64,000 bases of DNA from Terrimesophilobacter bigeumensis (GTDB lineage: Bacteria; Actinomycetota; Actinomycetes; Actinomycetales; Microbacteriaceae), in contig NZ_BAABAE010000004.1 in NCBI RefSeq assembly GCF_039537265.1, positions 124,001-188,000 on the forward strand, in the 5' to 3' direction. The position numbers and the translations under genes are program-made. Under the pieces are notes generated by a model, which saw only the letters and a list, made by a program, of their open reading frames with translations, had not been told where the DNA came from and ran no database searches. Of this stretch, positions 60,961 to 64,000 are shown piece after piece. Position 1 is the stretch's first letter. Every line of letters starts with the position of its first letter.

Positions 60961-61868
60961 GGTTCGGCCTGGTTCTCTCCGAGGTCGGCCAGGGGCTTCG
61001 GCGCAATGCGTCGATGGTCGTCTCGATCGTACTCGTGACGTTCATCTCGCTCACCTTCGTGGGTGCGGCGATCCTGCTGCAGCTGCAGATCAACCAGATG
61101 AAGGGCTACTGGTACGACCGGGCGCAGGTCGCCGTGTATCTGTGCACCGAGTATGTGGAGGGCGGCAACTGCAACGAGATCGAGGCGACGACCGAGCAGA
61201 AGGCGAACATCGAGCAGCAGCTCGAGGCGCCGCCGCTCGCCCCTCTCATCTCTCAGTACGACTTCGAGGATCACGATCAGGCGTTCGCCCGCTACCAGGA
61301 GCAGTTCGGCACTGAGGCCACCGGGTTCGTCACACCGGATTTTCTCCCCGAGACGTTCTGGGTGAACCTCAAGGACCCTTCCCAGTCGGATGTCCTGGTC
61401 GAGAGGCTGTCGAGCGTCGCCGGGGTGGATGAGGTGGTCGACCAGCGCAAATATCTCCAGCCGATCTTCGACGCGTTGAATGCGGCGAGCTTCACGGCCA
61501 TCGGCATCGCCGGGCTCATGCTCATCGCCGCGGTGCTGCTCATCGCGACGACGATCCGCCTGAGCGCGTTCAGCCGCCGCCGGGAGCTCGGGATCATGAG
61601 GCTCGTGGGCGCATCCAACCGGTTCATCCAGACCCCGTTCGTGCTCGAGGGGGTGGTGGCGGCGCTCATCGGATCGGCGCTCGCGAGTGGTGCGATCGTG
61701 GCGATCGTGCACTTCTTCGTGCAGGGCTACCTCAACGCGACCCCATCGGCGACCCCGTTTGTGGATATCGGCGACGCCTTCATCGTCGTGCCCATCCTCA
61801 TCGTCGGCGGTGCGGGGCTCGCCGCGGTCTCGGCGGCTGTCGCCATCCGCCGCTACCTGCGGGTCTAG
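60957..61868 (+). CDS. ftsX: Cell-division membrane protein FtsX
   Basis: Partner of FtsE, 303 residues, four helices. Helix 1 is near 20-42; a large extracytoplasmic loop (about 45-180) contains a cysteine pair ([10 protein letters not shown]) and should bind the peptidoglycan hydrolase or its activator; helices 2-4 are near 181-205, 230-250 and 275-297, with ETFWVNLKD preceding them as is typical. Start overlaps the ftsE stop. Confidence 0.96.
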   Translation: MRFGLVLSEVGQGLRRNASMVVSIVLVTFISLTFVGAAILLQLQINQMKGYWYDRAQVAVYLCTEYVEGGNCNEIEATTEQKANIEQQLEAPPLAPLISQYDFEDHDQAFARYQEQFGTEATGFVTPDFLPETFWVNLKDPSQSDVLVERLSSVAGVDEVVDQRKYLQPIFDALNAASFTAIGIAGLMLIAAVLLIATTIRLSAFSRRRELGIMRLVGASNRFIQTPFVLEGVVAALIGSALASGAIVAIVHFFVQGYLNATPSATPFVDIGDAFIVVPILIVGGAGLAAVSAAVAIRRYLRV

Positions 61869-61898
61869 CGCGCGCCTGCCCGGCTCTGGCCTGCTGCG

Positions 61899-61961
61899 CC
61901 GCGAGGGGTCGGTAACTGTCCTTCCTGCCTGCCACGAAGGACAGTTACCGACCCCTCGCGG
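61899..61961. repeat. Perfect 26-bp inverted repeat between ftsX and smpB
   Basis: Arms 61899-61924 and 61936-61961 are exact reverse complements; they start CCGCGAGGGGTCGGTAACTG. The loop is 11 bases. The genes on both sides run in the same direction, so it may end ftsX transcription; smpB starts 87 bases later. No T-run is present. Confidence 0.9.
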
Positions 61962-62048
61962 AGGTGATGGGGTTCTGTGCGGGTGGAGCGCGCGTTATGC
62001 TGGTGGGCTGCCGACATCCGGCACTCTTCACCATTCAGGAGTTGTACC

Positions 62049-62525
62049 GTGCCCAGGGAACGTGGCGAGAAGGTGGTCGCCACCAATCGCAAGGCGCGGC
62101 ACGACTATGCCATCGAAGACACCTATGAGGCAGGGCTCGTGTTGACCGGCAGCGAGGTCAAGTCGCTGCGCGAGGGTCGCGCGAGCCTCGTCGACGGTTA
62201 CGCCTACATCGACGGGGGAGAGGCATGGCTGGATGCCGTGCACATTCCCGAATACGTGGGCGGCACCTGGAACAACCACGCCCCGCGCCGCAAGCGCAAG
62301 CTGCTGCTGCACAAAGCGCAGATCCTCAAGATCCACAACAAGGTGAAGGAGGGCGGCTACACGCTCGTGCCGCTGCGGCTGTACTTCAGCGACGGTCGCG
62401 CGAAGGTCGAGCTCGCGGTCGCCAAGGGCAAGCGCGAGTACGACAAACGGCAGACGCTGCGCGAGCGGCAGGATGTCCGCGAGGCCCAGCGCGCGATGTC
62501 GAGCCGCAAGCACCTCGGGGACTGA
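62049..62525 (+). CDS. smpB: SsrA-binding protein SmpB
   Basis: Binds tmRNA and delivers it to stalled ribosomes. The 158-residue protein starts at GTG (AGGAG seven bases upstream) with [20 protein letters not shown], contains [15 protein letters not shown] and ends with the [17 protein letters not shown] tail. No tmRNA gene is visible in the following DNA. Confidence 0.97.
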   Translation: MPRERGEKVVATNRKARHDYAIEDTYEAGLVLTGSEVKSLREGRASLVDGYAYIDGGEAWLDAVHIPEYVGGTWNNHAPRRKRKLLLHKAQILKIHNKVKEGGYTLVPLRLYFSDGRAKVELAVAKGKREYDKRQTLRERQDVREAQRAMSSRKHLGD

Positions 62526-62557
62526 ATTAGCTAGCTTTCTGAGTTCTCCGATCGGGC

Positions 62558-62591
62558 TTGTCGAGATCGCGGGCGCGGGGGTCTCGACAAG
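62558..62591. terminator. Repeat-family hairpin after smpB
   Basis: CTTGTCGAGA (62558-62567) and TCTCGACAAG (62582-62591) are exact reverse complements with a 14-base loop. This is the same repeat family as at 36805, 37730 and 48138. It lies between the convergent smpB and SIMPL genes, in front of the tandem repeat. Confidence 0.7.
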
Positions 62592-62600
62592 CTCGACCGG

Positions 62601-62708
62601 AGAAGGCGGGGCGACCTGAGAAGGCGGGGCGACCTGAGAAGGCGGGGCGACCTGAGAAGGCGGGGCGACCGGAGAAGGCGGGGCGACCGGAGAAGGTGGG
62701 GCGACCGG
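62601..62708. repeat. 18-bp tandem repeat, six copies
   Basis: Six head-to-tail copies of AGAAGGCGGGGCGACC(T/G)G. Copies 1-3 end CCTG, copies 4-6 end CCGG, and copy 6 has one extra change (GGT for GGC). The first copy continues directly from the CTCGACCGG end of the neighbouring family repeat, so the array probably grew from it. No spacers, so not a CRISPR. Confidence 0.95.
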
Positions 62709-62719
62709 AGAGGGTTTGC

Positions 62720-63397
62720 CTAGCTCGCCACGAACCTGGCGTCGACGGTCGCGGACACCTCGATGTCCTCCGGCTTGAGGGAGAGCGCCGGGCCACCGCC
62801 GGCATCCGCAGCTTTGAAGGCGCGCGAGGCCATCGCCATCTCGATGTGCCCGGATGCGCCAGCCTGGTCGCCGAGCATCCCCGGGTCGGCGATCGCGGCC
62901 GCCCGCACCTCGCCCAGCCCGATCGCCTTCGCGTAGACGGTCGCCTTGTCGATCGCATCCTTGACCGCACGGGTACGCACTTCGGCCGTCACCGCCGTGC
63001 GGTGCGCCTCGGTGAGCGCCCACTCAATCGAGCCGATCGTGACGCCCTCGACGGAGGCGAGTTCTTCGAGGAACTTCGCGAGGATCTCGAAGTCGCTGAA
63101 CTTCGCGGTGAAGCCGATGCGCGCGCGGTGGACGAGCGGCAACTGCTTGCCCTCCTGGTTCCAGGGCCGGTCGCTCCACACCTGTAACCGGTCGCTCGAC
63201 CACCAGGTGATCGGGCCGACCTTTCCGTCATGCAGCGTGGTGATGCGCCCCCGCAGCTCGTCGGCACGCGCGTTGGCGGCGTCGAACACCTGGCCGCGTT
63301 GCGGCCCGTCGAAGCCGATGGTGAGTTGCACGGTGGCGCGCTCCGCCGGGTGGAACGCCGAGTGCTGGCCCTGCACGGTGATCACGGTCTCGCTCAT
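62720..63397 (-). CDS. SIMPL-domain (DUF541) protein
   Basis: A 225-residue protein of the SIMPL/BP26 type: VITVQGQHSAFHPAERATVQLTIGF at the N-terminus and a repeat of that fold through ITTLHDGKVGPITWWS, AVKDAIDKATVYAKAIGLGEVRAAAIAD. There is no signal peptide, whereas many family members are exported, so it is probably cytoplasmic. Function is unknown. Confidence 0.88.
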   Translation of the reverse strand: MSETVITVQGQHSAFHPAERATVQLTIGFDGPQRGQVFDAANARADELRGRITTLHDGKVGPITWWSSDRLQVWSDRPWNQEGKQLPLVHRARIGFTAKFSDFEILAKFLEELASVEGVTIGSIEWALTEAHRTAVTAEVRTRAVKDAIDKATVYAKAIGLGEVRAAAIADPGMLGDQAGASGHIEMAMASRAFKAADAGGGPALSLKPEDIEVSATVDARFVAS

Positions 63398-63451
63398 GGC
63401 GACAGACTACCCGCCGCCACCGTGAGGCCGCGTGTCACAGTGTCGGGTGGT

Positions 63452-64000
63452 TCAGCCGATGCGGATGAGCTTCTTGTTCACGAACTCCCCGGCGCCGAAA
63501 CGGCCGAGTTCGCGGCCCATACCACTGCGCTTCACTCCGCCGAAGGGCAACTCCGGGCTGTCCGCCAGCACGACATTCACGTACACCATTCCGGCGTCGA
63601 TACGGTCGGCGACGCGCTTCGCCTGCTCGGGGTCAGTCGTGAACAGGTAGGAGCCGAGGCCAAACGGCGTGCCGTTGGCGACCTCGATGGCCTCATCCTC
63701 GCTCGAGACCCGGTAGATCGAGGCGACCGGTCCGAAGAACTCTTCGCGGAAGGCGTCGGCCTTCGGCGAGATGTCGCTGAGCACCGCAGTCGGGAAGAAG
63801 GCGCCGTCGCGCTCGCCCGACCTCGTGACCGTCGCCCCCTGCGCCGCCGCGCGCTTCACCTGCTCGTCGAGGCCCTCTGCGGCACCGAGCGAGGAGAGCG
63901 GCCCGTATCCGGAATCCTCGGAGAGCGGGTCGCCCGGGGTCACGCCCAGCATCTTCGCCGTGAACTTCTCGCGGAACTCGTCGTAGAGACCGTCGATGAC
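63452..64000 (-). CDS. Aldehyde dehydrogenase, succinate-semialdehyde dehydrogenase-like, C-terminal part
   Basis: The frame runs off the right edge, so only the C-terminal 182 residues are present; the ATG at 63952 is internal, since the same frame continues upstream as VIDGLYDEFREKFTAK. Family marks are EEFFGPVASIYRV and NGTPFGLGSYLFTTDPEQA, then ELPFGGVKRSGMGRELG. The catalytic Cys and Glu are outside the window. The C-terminal form is like NAD(P)-dependent succinate-semialdehyde dehydrogenase (GabD), though other aldehydes are possible. Confidence 0.87.
   Translation of the reverse strand, partial: VIDGLYDEFREKFTAKMLGVTPGDPLSEDSGYGPLSSLGAAEGLDEQVKRAAAQGATVTRSGERDGAFFPTAVLSDISPKADAFREEFFGPVASIYRVSSEDEAIEVANGTPFGLGSYLFTTDPEQAKRVADRIDAGMVYVNVVLADSPELPFGGVKRSGMGRELGRFGAGEFVNKKLIRIG

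Noticed and set aside
62601..62708. CRISPR array
   Set aside because: Repeats are directly head to tail with no spacers, 18 bp long, and no cas gene is in the window.
61862..62720. tmRNA gene next to smpB
   Set aside because: No alanine-tRNA-like ends or tag frame were found near smpB; the gaps contain only inverted and tandem repeats.
62558..63187. Plus-strand open frame with repeated RPEKAG
   Set aside because: It is the 18-bp tandem array read in one frame followed by DNA antisense to the SIMPL gene; it has no ribosome-binding site and no family.

Overview
The window is high-GC, densely packed DNA with many GTG starts and 4-bp ATGA/GTGA gene overlaps. It carries an actinobacterial prfB-ftsE-ftsX-smpB block, a mycobacterial-type tad pilus locus, a DUF3039 gene and many copies of a TCGACAAGCTCGACC-type intergenic repeat. 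Together these point to a chromosomal segment of an actinobacterium, most likely Micrococcales and probably Microbacteriaceae. The genus is not claimed. No transposase, phage gene or CRISPR array was seen.

Region 1 (1-16200) is a protocatechuate/4-hydroxybenzoate island. A minus-strand operon runs from a lipoprotein binding protein through two permeases, an ATPase and a thiamine-diphosphate enzyme into pcaI and pcaJ. Next come an IclR regulator and the thiolase pcaF, divergent from pobA. A second minus-strand operon holds an IclR regulator, then pcaH, pcaG, pcaB, pcaD and pcaC. Together they make the full beta-ketoadipate route from 4-hydroxybenzoate to succinyl-CoA and acetyl-CoA, with a transporter and a decarboxylase-like enzyme attached. 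Two different short operator-like sequences are each shared by two promoter regions.

Region 2 (16200-23400) holds a nitrilase-family hydrolase, an aminotransferase, a secreted lipoprotein/PKD pair with a mosaic AT-rich segment, an HtrA protease, a glycosyltransferase and small genes. Region 3 (23380-38460) is a wall-polymer locus: four CDP-glycerol glycerophosphotransferase-like proteins, then a polymer-exporter ABC pair and a nucleotidyltransferase. The two halves are separated by a type III restriction-modification system, an XRE regulator and a MazF-type toxin-antitoxin pair. Region 4 (38664-48930) is mostly core: an ABC exporter, DUF3039, pncB, murI-rph-rdgB, a metal-ion set (CDF exporter, Nramp importer, DtxR/MntR regulator) and a DedA protein.

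Region 5 (49000-57025) starts at tRNA-Leu(UAG) and a VapBC50-like module of lower GC. The tad pilus genes follow, with a PadR/membrane-protein module inserted between tadC and a 56-residue pilin gene. Region 6 (57085-64000) holds LysE and MFS exporters, prfB-ftsE-ftsX, smpB, an 18-bp tandem repeat, a SIMPL protein and the 3' part of an aldehyde dehydrogenase gene. No gene-free stretch exceeds 300 bases; the notable gaps contain long inverted repeats, described individually.
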